A DNA stretch of 64,000 bases from UBA11957 sp963603285. GTDB lineage: Bacteria; Bacillota; Clostridia; Lachnospirales; Lachnospiraceae. Positions 52,428 to 60,427 of this stretch are shown one piece after another (positions within the stretch are counted from its first letter, which is position 1; every line of letters begins with the position of its first letter). The stretch lies in assembly GCA_963603285.1 (NCBI GenBank), contig CAVCMG010000001.1, forward strand, positions 62,001 through 126,000, written 5' to 3'. Below the pieces are notes generated by a model. That model was not told the origin of the DNA. It saw only the letters and a program-made list of their open reading frames with translations, and did no database searches. The position numbers and the translations under genes are program-made.

Positions 52428-52649
52428 AAAACAGGCTGTCCGGACGGGAATCTGGTGTGTGTATCCTGCGAAAAAAACTTTTCAGCGGATGGTTTTAGGT
52501 TGAGGGAGATCCACTGTCTACGTAAACTTATGCGCGAGCCTGCTTTAGCGAGCGCATTAGTTGAAGTTGACAGTTAGCTCCATCAACCGTTGTCCGCAGT
52601 TTTTTTCGCAGGATACACACACCAGATTCCCGTCCGGACAGTCTGTTTT
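52428..52649 (-). repeat. Covarying multi-stem element, copy C in reverse orientation (candidate structured RNA)
   Basis: Outer arms 52428-52479 and 52598-52649 pair over 52 positions with a single G-T pair. Read on the minus strand the core has GCGGA/TCCGC, P1 GGTTGATGGAG/CTCCCTCAACC (one mismatch), P2 ACTGTC/GACAGT and P3 ATGCGC/GCGCAT, with loops CTA, AACTTCAACTA, AAGTTTACGTA and GGAT. This is the same scaffold as copies A and B but inverted relative to its neighbouring genes. It fills the gap between ppk1 and the glnA promoter. Confidence 0.9.
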
Positions 52650-52702
52650 CGAGCGCCCCCATTGCCACCAAACTTCACTTTTTCAAGTGCCGCTCTCTTT
52701 CG

Positions 52703-52731
52703 TTGACAAATAAAATCCCCACTGTTATCAT
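52703..52731 (+). promoter_or_regulatory. Promoter of glnA
   Basis: TTGACA (52703-52708) and TATCAT (52726-52731) separated by 17 bases, giving a leader of about 58 bases. It lies 54 bases right of element C. Confidence 0.8.
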
Positions 52732-52795
52732 AAATAAAATAGGGATACATTTTGCCTTTTTCCGGCACAAACCACGCCCCGAGGAGGAAAACATT

Positions 52796-54124
52796 ATGGG
52801 AAAATACACCAAAGAAGATATTTTCAACATGGTAGAAGAAGAAGACGTAGAATTCATCCGCCTTCAGTTTACCGATATGTATGGAAATCTGAAAAATATA
52901 GCAATCACCGTACCACAGTTAGAGCGCGCCATGAACAACGAATGCATGTTTGACGGATCCAGCGTACAGGGCTTTGTCCGGGTGGACGAGTCCGATATGT
53001 ACCTGTATCCGGATCTTGACACATTCACTGTTTTTCCGTGGAGACCCCAGTCCGGTAAAGTCGCCCGTTTCCTGTGTGACGTATACAAAGCCGATGAAAC
53101 TCCCTTTGGCGGAGATTCCCGTTATATATTGAGGAAAGTCTGCCAGGAGGCTGGCTCTATGGGGTATACCTTCGACGTAGGTCCGGAGCTGGAATTTTTC
53201 CTGTTTGAGACAGATGAGCATGGAGAAGTCGAGGTCCGTACCTATGAGAAGGCAGGCTATTTTGATGTAGGGCCGATGGATACTGGCGAAAATTTCCGCC
53301 GTGATATGGTGCTGACGCTCGAAGAGATGGGCTATGAAGTGGAGGCAACCCACCATGAAGCCGCCCCGGGACAGCATGAGATCGATTTCAAATACGGCGA
53401 GGCCCTGACGATCGCCGACAGTCTGATGACCTACAAGCTGGCTATCCGCACGATCGCCAAACGTCACGGTATGCATGCCACCTTTATGCCAAAACCGATC
53501 GACGGGATCGACGGCTCAGGTATGCACCTGAATATGTCGCTCAGAAAAGACGGTGTCAATATTTTCACCGATATGGAAGATCCGCACAGATTAAGTCAGG
53601 AAGCCTACTATTTTATGGGTGGTCTGTTAAAACATATCAAAGGTATGACATTACTGTTAAATCCGACGATCAACTCTTATAAGAGACTGATTCCCGGCTA
53701 TGAGGCTCCGGTCTATCTGTCCTGGTCCGTGCAGAACAGAAGCCCGTTGATCCGAATTCCGGCAAGCAAGGGAAATACAAGGATCGAGCTTCGAAGCCCG
53801 GATCCGTCAGCCAACCCGTATATTGCGCTGGCTCTGTGTCTGGCAGCCGGTCTGGACGGTATCAGGAATAAGATCCTTCCACCGCCGGAAGTTACAGGCA
53901 ATCTGTATAAGCTGAATGCAGCTGAAGCCGAAGAACAGGAAATCGACAGATTGCCGGTTAATATGGGCGAGGCAATCAAGGCCATGGAGGCAGATCCATT
54001 TGTGATGGAAGTGCTGGGCGAGGAATATGGCAAATGTTATCTGAAAGCCAAGAAAAAAGAATGGAATGAATATTGCAGACAGGTCAGCCAGTGGGAGATC
54101 GATCACTATCTGTACAATTGCTGA
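52796..54124 (+). CDS. glnA: Glutamine synthetase, type I
   Basis: A 442-residue GSI-alpha type enzyme forming glutamine from glutamate and ammonia. Motifs: 'CMFDGSSVQGFVRVDESDMYL', 'DVGPELEFFLFE', 'HEAAPGQHEIDFKYGEAL', 'HATFMPKPIDGIDGSGMHLNMS', 'NSYKRLIPGYEAPVYLSWS' and 'RIELRSPDPSANPYIA'. The adenylylation Tyr region of the beta type is absent, as expected for Firmicutes. GAGGAGG precedes the ATG at 52796; the promoter lies inside an upstream frame extension, ruling the longer start out. An ANTAR regulator follows. Confidence 0.97.
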   Translation: MGKYTKEDIFNMVEEEDVEFIRLQFTDMYGNLKNIAITVPQLERAMNNECMFDGSSVQGFVRVDESDMYLYPDLDTFTVFPWRPQSGKVARFLCDVYKADETPFGGDSRYILRKVCQEAGSMGYTFDVGPELEFFLFETDEHGEVEVRTYEKAGYFDVGPMDTGENFRRDMVLTLEEMGYEVEATHHEAAPGQHEIDFKYGEALTIADSLMTYKLAIRTIAKRHGMHATFMPKPIDGIDGSGMHLNMSLRKDGVNIFTDMEDPHRLSQEAYYFMGGLLKHIKGMTLLLNPTINSYKRLIPGYEAPVYLSWSVQNRSPLIRIPASKGNTRIELRSPDPSANPYIALALCLAAGLDGIRNKILPPPEVTGNLYKLNAAEAEEQEIDRLPVNMGEAIKAMEADPFVMEVLGEEYGKCYLKAKKKEWNEYCRQVSQWEIDHYLYNC

Positions 54125-54181
54125 CAAAGCGCTGAAACCAGAACATAGATTGTTGCGGTTCATCTGCCAGGGACATGGCAG

Positions 54182-54769
54182 ATGAAACAGGAAACCTGGA
54201 TTGGAGGCGCAGGAGTGGGTAATATTATCGTAGCATTTCCCCGGCAGGAGGATGCGAAAAATATAAAAAATCTGCTTGTACGTCATGGGTTTTCCGTCAA
54301 TTATATCTGTACCAGCGGCAGCCAGGTGCTGGAGTGCATGGATGGCATGAATGACGGTATCGTGATATCCGGTTATAAATTTCCGGACATGGTCTACCAT
54401 CATCTCCGGGCAGAAATGCCAAAGGAATTTGAGCTTGTCCTGGTCGCATCAGCAAAGTTTTTAAGCGGCCGTGATGAGGATGGTGTGCTGGCACTTTCCA
54501 TGCCTTTGAAGGTGCAGGAACTTTTGCGTTGCGTATCCTTTGTAGAAGAGAAGCTGGCAAGAGCTAAGAGAAAACGCCGACAGATCCCCCGAAAGCGCAA
54601 CGAGGAGGGGCGGGAATGGATCGAGAAGGCCAAGCAGATCCTGATGGAAAACAACCATATGACAGAAGAGGAAGCACATCGCTATGTGCAAAAGAGCAGT
54701 ATGGACAGTGGTAACTCCATGGTCGAGACAGCCCAGATGCTGATTCGTATCATGCAGTCCGATACGTAA
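54182..54769 (+). CDS. ANTAR-domain antitermination regulator
   Basis: A ~195-residue protein with an N-terminal pseudo-receiver fold ('NIIVAFPRQEDAKNIKNLL', 'DGIVISGYKFPDMVYHHL') lacking a clear phospho-Asp pocket, then a coiled linker and a C-terminal ANTAR domain ('IEKAKQILMENNHMTEEEAH', 'VETAQMLI'), which binds paired RNA hairpins to block termination. The GTG at 54215 after GGAGGCGCAGGA is an alternative start. Sitting 57 bases after glnA, it probably regulates nitrogen genes, as known for ANTAR regulators of nitrogen and ethanolamine use. Confidence 0.88.
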   Translation: MKQETWIGGAGVGNIIVAFPRQEDAKNIKNLLVRHGFSVNYICTSGSQVLECMDGMNDGIVISGYKFPDMVYHHLRAEMPKEFELVLVASAKFLSGRDEDGVLALSMPLKVQELLRCVSFVEEKLARAKRKRRQIPRKRNEEGREWIEKAKQILMENNHMTEEEAHRYVQKSSMDSGNSMVETAQMLIRIMQSDT

Positions 54770-54873
54770 AATACATACATCCATGTACGTGCCATGGGAA
54801 AACACAGCGGATGGCTGGAAAGCCAGAGTACGGTACAGACGGAGGGTATGGGAAATAAGAAGAGGTAAACGAT

Positions 54874-55710
54874 ATGAAATTCACAAAGATGCATGGTATT
54901 GGCAACGATTATGTGTATGTCAACTGCTTCAGGGAAACGGTGAAGGATCCCTGCAGCGTGGCAAAGTTTGTCAGTGACCGCCACTTTGGCATCGGTTCCG
55001 ACGGACTGATTCTGATCAGGCCGTCCGATGTCGCTGACTGTGAGATGGATATGTACAATGCGGACGGTTCCCAGGGCGCGATGTGTGGCAATGGCATCCG
55101 CTGCGTAGCCAAATATGTCTACGATTACGGCATTGTCGATAAAAAGGAGATCGCCGTAGCGACAAAGAGCGGCATCAAGAAGCTCAAGCTTACCGTTGGT
55201 GATGACAATAAGGTACAGCTGGTACGGGTCAATATGGGAAAACCAGAGCTTGTGGCAGCCAATATCCCAGTGATCGCGGATACCGAAAAGGTGATTGACG
55301 CACCGATTACGGTAGACGGTGTGGAGTACCATATGACCGCTGTTTCGATGGGAAATCCGCACGCTGTTGTCTGCGTGGACGATGTGGACAGCTTTGCCCT
55401 GGAAACGATCGGCCCGAAGTTTGAAAATAACAGCTGTTTCCCGGATCGTGTAAATACCGAATTTATCAAGGTGCTTGACCGCCAGAATGTTCAGATGCGC
55501 GTCTGGGAGCGTGGCTCCGGCGAGACCTGGGCCTGCGGCACGGGGGCATGTGCCGTAGCCGTGGCCTGCATCTTAAATGGCTATACCGACAGGGAAGTCA
55601 CCGTGCATCTGCGTGGCGGTGATCTGACGATTTTGTGGGATGAGGACAGTCAGGATGTCTATATGACCGGCCCGGCAACGACGGTGTTTGACGGTGAGAT
55701 AGAGATTTAA
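54874..55710 (+). CDS. dapF: Diaminopimelate epimerase
   Basis: A 278-residue enzyme converting LL- to meso-diaminopimelate for lysine and peptidoglycan. Catalytic Cys residues are in 'GAMCGNGIRCVAKYVYD' and 'WACGTGACAVAVAC'; 'MHGIGNDYVYVNCF' and 'GIGSDGLILI' are also diagnostic. AGAAGAGGTAAACGAT precedes the ATG. It supplies the mDAP cross-linker cut by NlpC/P60 enzymes such as that at 15319. Confidence 0.96.
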   Translation: MKFTKMHGIGNDYVYVNCFRETVKDPCSVAKFVSDRHFGIGSDGLILIRPSDVADCEMDMYNADGSQGAMCGNGIRCVAKYVYDYGIVDKKEIAVATKSGIKKLKLTVGDDNKVQLVRVNMGKPELVAANIPVIADTEKVIDAPITVDGVEYHMTAVSMGNPHAVVCVDDVDSFALETIGPKFENNSCFPDRVNTEFIKVLDRQNVQMRVWERGSGETWACGTGACAVAVACILNGYTDREVTVHLRGGDLTILWDEDSQDVYMTGPATTVFDGEIEI

Positions 55711-55799
55711 GCGGGCGACTGCCACTGTCCGGCAGAAAAAGACGGTTCGGACAGCTTTTGGAGAGGTACGGAAAACTGTATACAGTAAAGGAGAGGACC

Positions 55800-56957
55800 A
55801 TGGCAGGAACGTGTGAATTATGCGGCGGTAAGATCGCAAATGGCCGCTGTACAGAATGCGGTATGGATTATTCCCGGATGAAAAACCGGTATCATCTGAA
55901 CGAAAACTGCAGCGATTATGATCTGAATGCCAGAGAGATCAACACTGGGTATGAAAAATCTCTGAAAAGTAAAGGTGAACGGTCAACCGGTGCGAAAAAA
56001 GAAAAGACAGTACTGAATGGCAAGGCATCTGTCCAGCCAAATGTTGCCCGCCCGCACAGAGAAGAAAAACGGCAGCAGGACACACGGACACCAGTGCAGA
56101 ACACATGGGAACAGCCTAAAAAGCCAAAGGTTTCTTATGATGCGGGGAAAAAGTCCGGCAAAGGAAAGAAAATCGCCATTCTGGTCGTGGTGATCTGTAT
56201 GCTTTTGGGATCGGTTGACGGGATAGCTGAGGCGATTTTTGACGGACACAGCAGCAGCTATGAGCCGACATACAGCGAATCGTCATACGCCGATATCCTC
56301 AACGATGGAGATATAGAATTGCCAACACTGGCAGAAGACGGAGCCTCTGTGGACTTCAGCCTGACAGGCTACGGAGAATATCTGGTTGGTGTGGACATTC
56401 CGGAGGGAACTTATGTGCTGACCAATATGGACAAAGAGTATTCTGCATCCATCTATGTTGAAAATGCCGAATATGATATTTCGGACAGCTATTATATTGA
56501 CGCCGGTTCCTTTGAGGAAAATGTCAATCTGTATGATGGCACGGTCGTATATATGAACCGTGCCGGAGATGTCAACTGCATGAGCGATAATGCCCAGATA
56601 GATGCTATGCATGCATGGGATGGAGAAAGCGGCAGCGATACCGTGACATTCCCGACGGAGGAAGAAAACGAAGAGGTGTATACCGTAGGTGTAGATATTG
56701 ATCCGGGTCGTTATACCATGTCATATGACGGCAGTGGCACATCGGTGATCAGTGTACATGTGAAATCGGACGAGAGGACGAATTATCTTTCTCTGTCAGA
56801 TCCGGAATACGATGCCGACGAATCCCAGTATGTGGGGTTGATCCTTGAAGAGGGAACCGAGCTGGAGATCCAGCGGTTTGGTTCGGACTATGTGGAGGTG
56901 ACGTTTACTCCGATGGCGGCCGACGCTACCGTGCCGGTACAACAGAGCGGAGAATAA
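55800..56957 (+). CDS. Zinc-ribbon membrane protein with extracytoplasmic repeat domain, unknown function
   Basis: A 385-residue protein. An N-terminal zinc ribbon uses four Cys (CELCGG and CTECGMDY, residues ~5-20). A basic, disordered segment follows to ~125, then one membrane helix (IAILVVVICMLLGSV). The outer part holds two related beta modules, each with a '(Y/L)xVGVDI' start and a 'GTYVL'/'GRYTM' strand ('YLVGVDIPEGTYVL', 'YTVGVDIDPGRYTMS'). The layout suggests a cell-surface sensor or envelope protein with a cytoplasmic zinc finger. The ATG at 55800 follows AAAGGAGAGGACC. Function not recognised. Confidence 0.75.
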   Translation: MAGTCELCGGKIANGRCTECGMDYSRMKNRYHLNENCSDYDLNAREINTGYEKSLKSKGERSTGAKKEKTVLNGKASVQPNVARPHREEKRQQDTRTPVQNTWEQPKKPKVSYDAGKKSGKGKKIAILVVVICMLLGSVDGIAEAIFDGHSSSYEPTYSESSYADILNDGDIELPTLAEDGASVDFSLTGYGEYLVGVDIPEGTYVLTNMDKEYSASIYVENAEYDISDSYYIDAGSFEENVNLYDGTVVYMNRAGDVNCMSDNAQIDAMHAWDGESGSDTVTFPTEEENEEVYTVGVDIDPGRYTMSYDGSGTSVISVHVKSDERTNYLSLSDPEYDADESQYVGLILEEGTELEIQRFGSDYVEVTFTPMAADATVPVQQSGE

Positions 56958-57069
56958 CTGTACATAGACTGCTTTGCGGCAGTTTATCATATAAAACAAG
57001 CAAGGAAAGGACTGCCGTGTGTATTTTGCAGGCTGCAGTCCGGACAGTAAGAAAAAAGGAGCAAAACAG

Positions 57070-57363
57070 ATGGCAAATGTGATCAGTGACGAGACGATCG
57101 AGTATGTGGGCATTCTGGCAAAGCTGGAACTGTCTGCAGATGAAAAAGAAGCAGCAAAGTCTGATATGGGCCGTATGCTCGACTACATTGACAAGTTAAA
57201 TGCGCTGGATACAACCGATGTAGAGCCGATGTCCCATGTATTCCCGGTGAACAATGTGTTCCGTGAGGATGTGGTGACCAACGGCGATGATCGTGATAAT
57301 ATGCTGGCCAATGCACCGGAAGAACGCGACGGACAGTATCAGGTGCCGAAAACGGTGGAATAA
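57070..57363 (+). CDS. gatC: Asp-tRNA(Asn)/Glu-tRNA(Gln) amidotransferase subunit C
   Basis: A 97-residue GatC that wraps and stabilises GatA and GatB. 'YVGILAKLELSADEKE' and 'VEPMSHVFPVNNVFREDVV' are typical. AAAAAGGAG precedes the ATG at 57070. First gene of gatCAB, which amidates misacylated Glu-tRNA(Gln) and/or Asp-tRNA(Asn). Confidence 0.94.
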   Translation: MANVISDETIEYVGILAKLELSADEKEAAKSDMGRMLDYIDKLNALDTTDVEPMSHVFPVNNVFREDVVTNGDDRDNMLANAPEERDGQYQVPKTVE

Positions 57364-57396
57364 AAGAGCAGACTGGCATTGGAGGAGACAAAACAG

Positions 57397-58863
57397 ATGG
57401 AAATATTATCGTGCACTGCCGTAGAGATTGGCAGAAAGATCAGAGAAAAAGAGCTGACAGCAGTGGAAGCCACACAGGCCGTACTGGATCAGATCGACCG
57501 TGTGGAGGATACGGTGCATGCGTATGTGACCGTAGATAAAGAGGGGGCACTTAAAAAAGCCGCCGAGATCCATAAAAAGATAGAAAACGGTGAGCTGACC
57601 GGCCCGCTGGCAGGCGTACCGGTGGCCATCAAGGACAATATGTGTACCGAAGGAATGCTGACAACCTGCAGCTCCAGGATTCTGTACAATTTTGTACCGA
57701 CCTTTACTGCAGAGGCCGTAAAGCGTCTTGAGGACGCCGGTGCGGTCATCATCGGAAAGACAAATATGGACGAATTTGCCATGGGCAGTACGACAGAGAC
57801 ATCCGCCTATGGTGTGACAAGAAACCCGTGGAATCCGGAGCATGTACCAGGCGGTTCCTCCGGCGGTTCCTGTGCGGCTGTGGCAGCAGGAGAAACCTTC
57901 TATGCTCTGGGCAGCGATACCGGCGGATCAATCCGTCAGCCGAGCTCTTTCTGCGGCGTGACCGGTATCAAGCCGACCTACGGCACGGTATCTCGCTGGG
58001 GTCTGATCGCTTACGGTTCTTCTCTGGACCAGATCGGACCGGTGGCAAAGGATGTGACCGACTGTGCCACGATCCTCGAAGTGATCTCCGCCCATGATCC
58101 GAAGGATTCCACATCTGTGGAGCGGGAGACAGATTTTACCTCAGCACTGGTGGACGATGTAAAGGGTATGCGCATCGGTATTCCGAGAGATTATCTGGGT
58201 GAGGGTCTGGATCCGGAGGTTAAGGAAGCTATTTTAAACGCTGCGAAGGTGCTGGAAGAAAAGGGTGCGATCGTAGAGCAGTTTGATTTAAGTCTGGTGG
58301 AATATGCGATCCCGGCATACTATGTCATCGCTTCCGCAGAGGCCAGCTCCAACCTGTCCCGCTTTGACGGTGTAAAATACGGCTATCGTGCCGAAGAGTA
58401 CGAGGGCCTTCACAATATGTATAAAAAGAGCCGTTCCGAAGGCTTTGGCCCGGAGGTAAAACGGCGTATCATGCTGGGCAGCTTCGTATTAAGCTCAGGC
58501 TATTACGATGCCTACTATCTGAAAGCCCTGCGTACCAAGGCGCTGATCAAGAAAGCCTTTGATGATGCCTTTGCCAGATACGATGTGATCCTCGGACCGG
58601 CAGCGCCGTACACAGCGCCAAAGCTCGGTGAATCCTTAAGTGATCCGATCCAGATGTATCTGGGTGATATCTATACGATCTCTGTAAACCTTGCCGGTCT
58701 GCCGGGTATGACCGTACCCTGCGGTATGGACAGCAAGGGTCTGCCGATCGGTCTGCAGCTGATCGGTGACTGCTTCAAAGAGAAAAATATCATCCGCGCC
58801 GGTTTTGCCTTTGAGCAGAGCCATACACGTACGATGCCGGACATGATGAAAGGGGTGGAGTAA
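57397..58863 (+). CDS. gatA: Asp/Glu-tRNA amidotransferase subunit A
   Basis: A 488-residue amidase-signature enzyme that frees ammonia from glutamine for GatB. The Ser-cisSer-Lys triad is visible: Lys in 'GVPVAIKDNM', the two Ser in 'PGGSSGGSCAAVAAGE' and 'GSDTGGSIRQPSSFCGV'. ATG at 57397 with GGAGGAG upstream is used. Followed one base later by gatB. Confidence 0.96.
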   Translation: MEILSCTAVEIGRKIREKELTAVEATQAVLDQIDRVEDTVHAYVTVDKEGALKKAAEIHKKIENGELTGPLAGVPVAIKDNMCTEGMLTTCSSRILYNFVPTFTAEAVKRLEDAGAVIIGKTNMDEFAMGSTTETSAYGVTRNPWNPEHVPGGSSGGSCAAVAAGETFYALGSDTGGSIRQPSSFCGVTGIKPTYGTVSRWGLIAYGSSLDQIGPVAKDVTDCATILEVISAHDPKDSTSVERETDFTSALVDDVKGMRIGIPRDYLGEGLDPEVKEAILNAAKVLEEKGAIVEQFDLSLVEYAIPAYYVIASAEASSNLSRFDGVKYGYRAEEYEGLHNMYKKSRSEGFGPEVKRRIMLGSFVLSSGYYDAYYLKALRTKALIKKAFDDAFARYDVILGPAAPYTAPKLGESLSDPIQMYLGDIYTISVNLAGLPGMTVPCGMDSKGLPIGLQLIGDCFKEKNIIRAGFAFEQSHTRTMPDMMKGVE

Positions 58864-58864
58864 G

Positions 58865-60307
58865 ATGAGCAAGCAGTATGAAACCGTGATCGGCCTGGAG
58901 GTCCATGTCGAGCTGGCAACAAGAACAAAAATCTTCTGTGGCTGTTCCACAGCCTTTGGCGGAGCACCCAATACTCATACCTGCCCGGTATGCACCGGTA
59001 TGCCGGGATCTCTGCCGGTATTAAACAAGCGTGTCGTAGAGCTGGCGCTGGCGGTAGGTCTGGCCACCAACTGCCAGATCAACCAGTACTGTAAATTTGA
59101 CCGCAAGAACTATTTCTATCCGGATAACCCGCAGAACTACCAGATCTCCCAGCTGTACCTGCCGATCTGTCATGATGGCGGTATCGAGATCGAAACGCCG
59201 GAGGGTGGCAAAAAGACGGTCGGTATCCACGAGATCCATATGGAGGAGGATGCCGGTAAGCTGATCCACGATGACTGGGAAGACTGCTCTCTGGTAGACT
59301 TTAACCGAAGCGGCGTGCCGCTGATCGAGATCGTTTCCGAGCCGGATATGCGAAGTGCCGAGGAGGTTATCGCTTACCTTGACAAGCTGCGTCTGATCAT
59401 CCAGTATCTGGGTGCCTCCGACTGCAAGCTGCAGGAGGGCTCCATGCGTGCGGACGTCAACCTGTCTGTCCGTGAGGTGGGTGCAAAAGAGTTCGGTACA
59501 CGTACCGAGATGAAAAACTTAAACTCCTTCAAAGCCATCGCCCGTGCGATCGAGGGTGAAAAAGCCCGCCAGATCGACCTGATCGAGGCCGGAAAGGCTG
59601 TCGTACAGGAAACAAGACGCTGGGACGATACGAAGGAATATTCCTATGCGATGCGTTCCAAGGAGGATGCACAGGATTACCGCTACTTCCCGGATCCGGA
59701 TCTGGTGCCGGTGATCATTTCGGACGAGCTGATCGCTGAGACGAGAGCAAAACAGCCGGAATTCCGTACGGAAAAGATGGCCCGCTATATCAGTGAGTTT
59801 GGTCTGCCGGAGTACGATGCGGATATCCTGACCGGTACGAAGAAGCTGGCCGATATCTTTGAGGCCACAACGGAGATATGCCATAATCCGAAGAAGGTAT
59901 CCAACTGGCTGATGGGCGAGACGATGCGCCTGTTAAAGGACAGAGAGATGGATGCGGACAAGATTACCTTCTCGCCGAAGCATCTGGCAGCACTGATCGA
60001 GATGACAGAGAAGGGCGAGATCAACAGCTCCGTGGCCAAGGAAGTATTTGAGCATGTCTTTGATGAAAACGTGGATCCGGCGGCCTATGTCGAAGAGCAT
60101 GGTCTGAAGATGGACAATGATTCCGATGCGATCAAGGGCATCGTGGAGACTGTCGTAGCGAATAATCCGCAGTCGGTGGCTGATTATAAGGCCGGAAAGA
60201 AGAAGGCTGTAGGCTTCCTCGTCGGACAGGTGATGAAGGAAACAAAGGGTAAGGCAAATCCGCAGGTGATCAATCAGATGCTGACGGAAGTGCTGGAGAA
60301 TATGTAA
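58865..60307 (+). CDS. gatB: Asp/Glu-tRNA amidotransferase subunit B
   Basis: A 480-residue subunit that binds the misacylated tRNA and performs the amidotransfer. 'YETVIGLEVHVELATRTKIF', 'CPVCTGMPGSLPVLN', 'DRKNYFYPDNPQNYQISQ', 'HEIHMEEDAGKL' and the YqeY-like C-terminal tail domain are present. GGAGTAAG precedes the ATG. A long-stem terminator begins at its stop codon, ending the operon. Confidence 0.97.
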   Translation: MSKQYETVIGLEVHVELATRTKIFCGCSTAFGGAPNTHTCPVCTGMPGSLPVLNKRVVELALAVGLATNCQINQYCKFDRKNYFYPDNPQNYQISQLYLPICHDGGIEIETPEGGKKTVGIHEIHMEEDAGKLIHDDWEDCSLVDFNRSGVPLIEIVSEPDMRSAEEVIAYLDKLRLIIQYLGASDCKLQEGSMRADVNLSVREVGAKEFGTRTEMKNLNSFKAIARAIEGEKARQIDLIEAGKAVVQETRRWDDTKEYSYAMRSKEDAQDYRYFPDPDLVPVIISDELIAETRAKQPEFRTEKMARYISEFGLPEYDADILTGTKKLADIFEATTEICHNPKKVSNWLMGETMRLLKDREMDADKITFSPKHLAALIEMTEKGEINSSVAKEVFEHVFDENVDPAAYVEEHGLKMDNDSDAIKGIVETVVANNPQSVADYKAGKKKAVGFLVGQVMKETKGKANPQVINQMLTEVLENM

Positions 60308-60385
60308 GAGATAAAAGAGAGCCACTTACTATAATGGATGATATTGACCAGTTATAGTAAGTGGCTTCCTTTTATCTCTTATTTG
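60305..60385 (+). terminator. Long-stem terminator after gatB
   Basis: GCCACTTACTATAA pairs perfectly with TTATAGTAAGTGGC, and below it TAAGAGATAAAA pairs with TTTTATCTCTTA. The first arm includes the gatB stop codon. The stem is unusually long (about 26 bp) for a terminator and the T-tract is the 3' arm itself. Confidence 0.75.
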
Positions 60386-60427
60386 AATTGGAAAAGTATA
60401 TATACATAAATGTTTGGTGAAAATATA

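Noticed and set aside
33700..52649. Elements A-C considered as CRISPR or simple palindromic terminators
   Set aside because: No repeat-spacer periodicity exists. Simple terminators would not have the same five-stem order with fixed loops, and copy C is inverted relative to its upstream gene.
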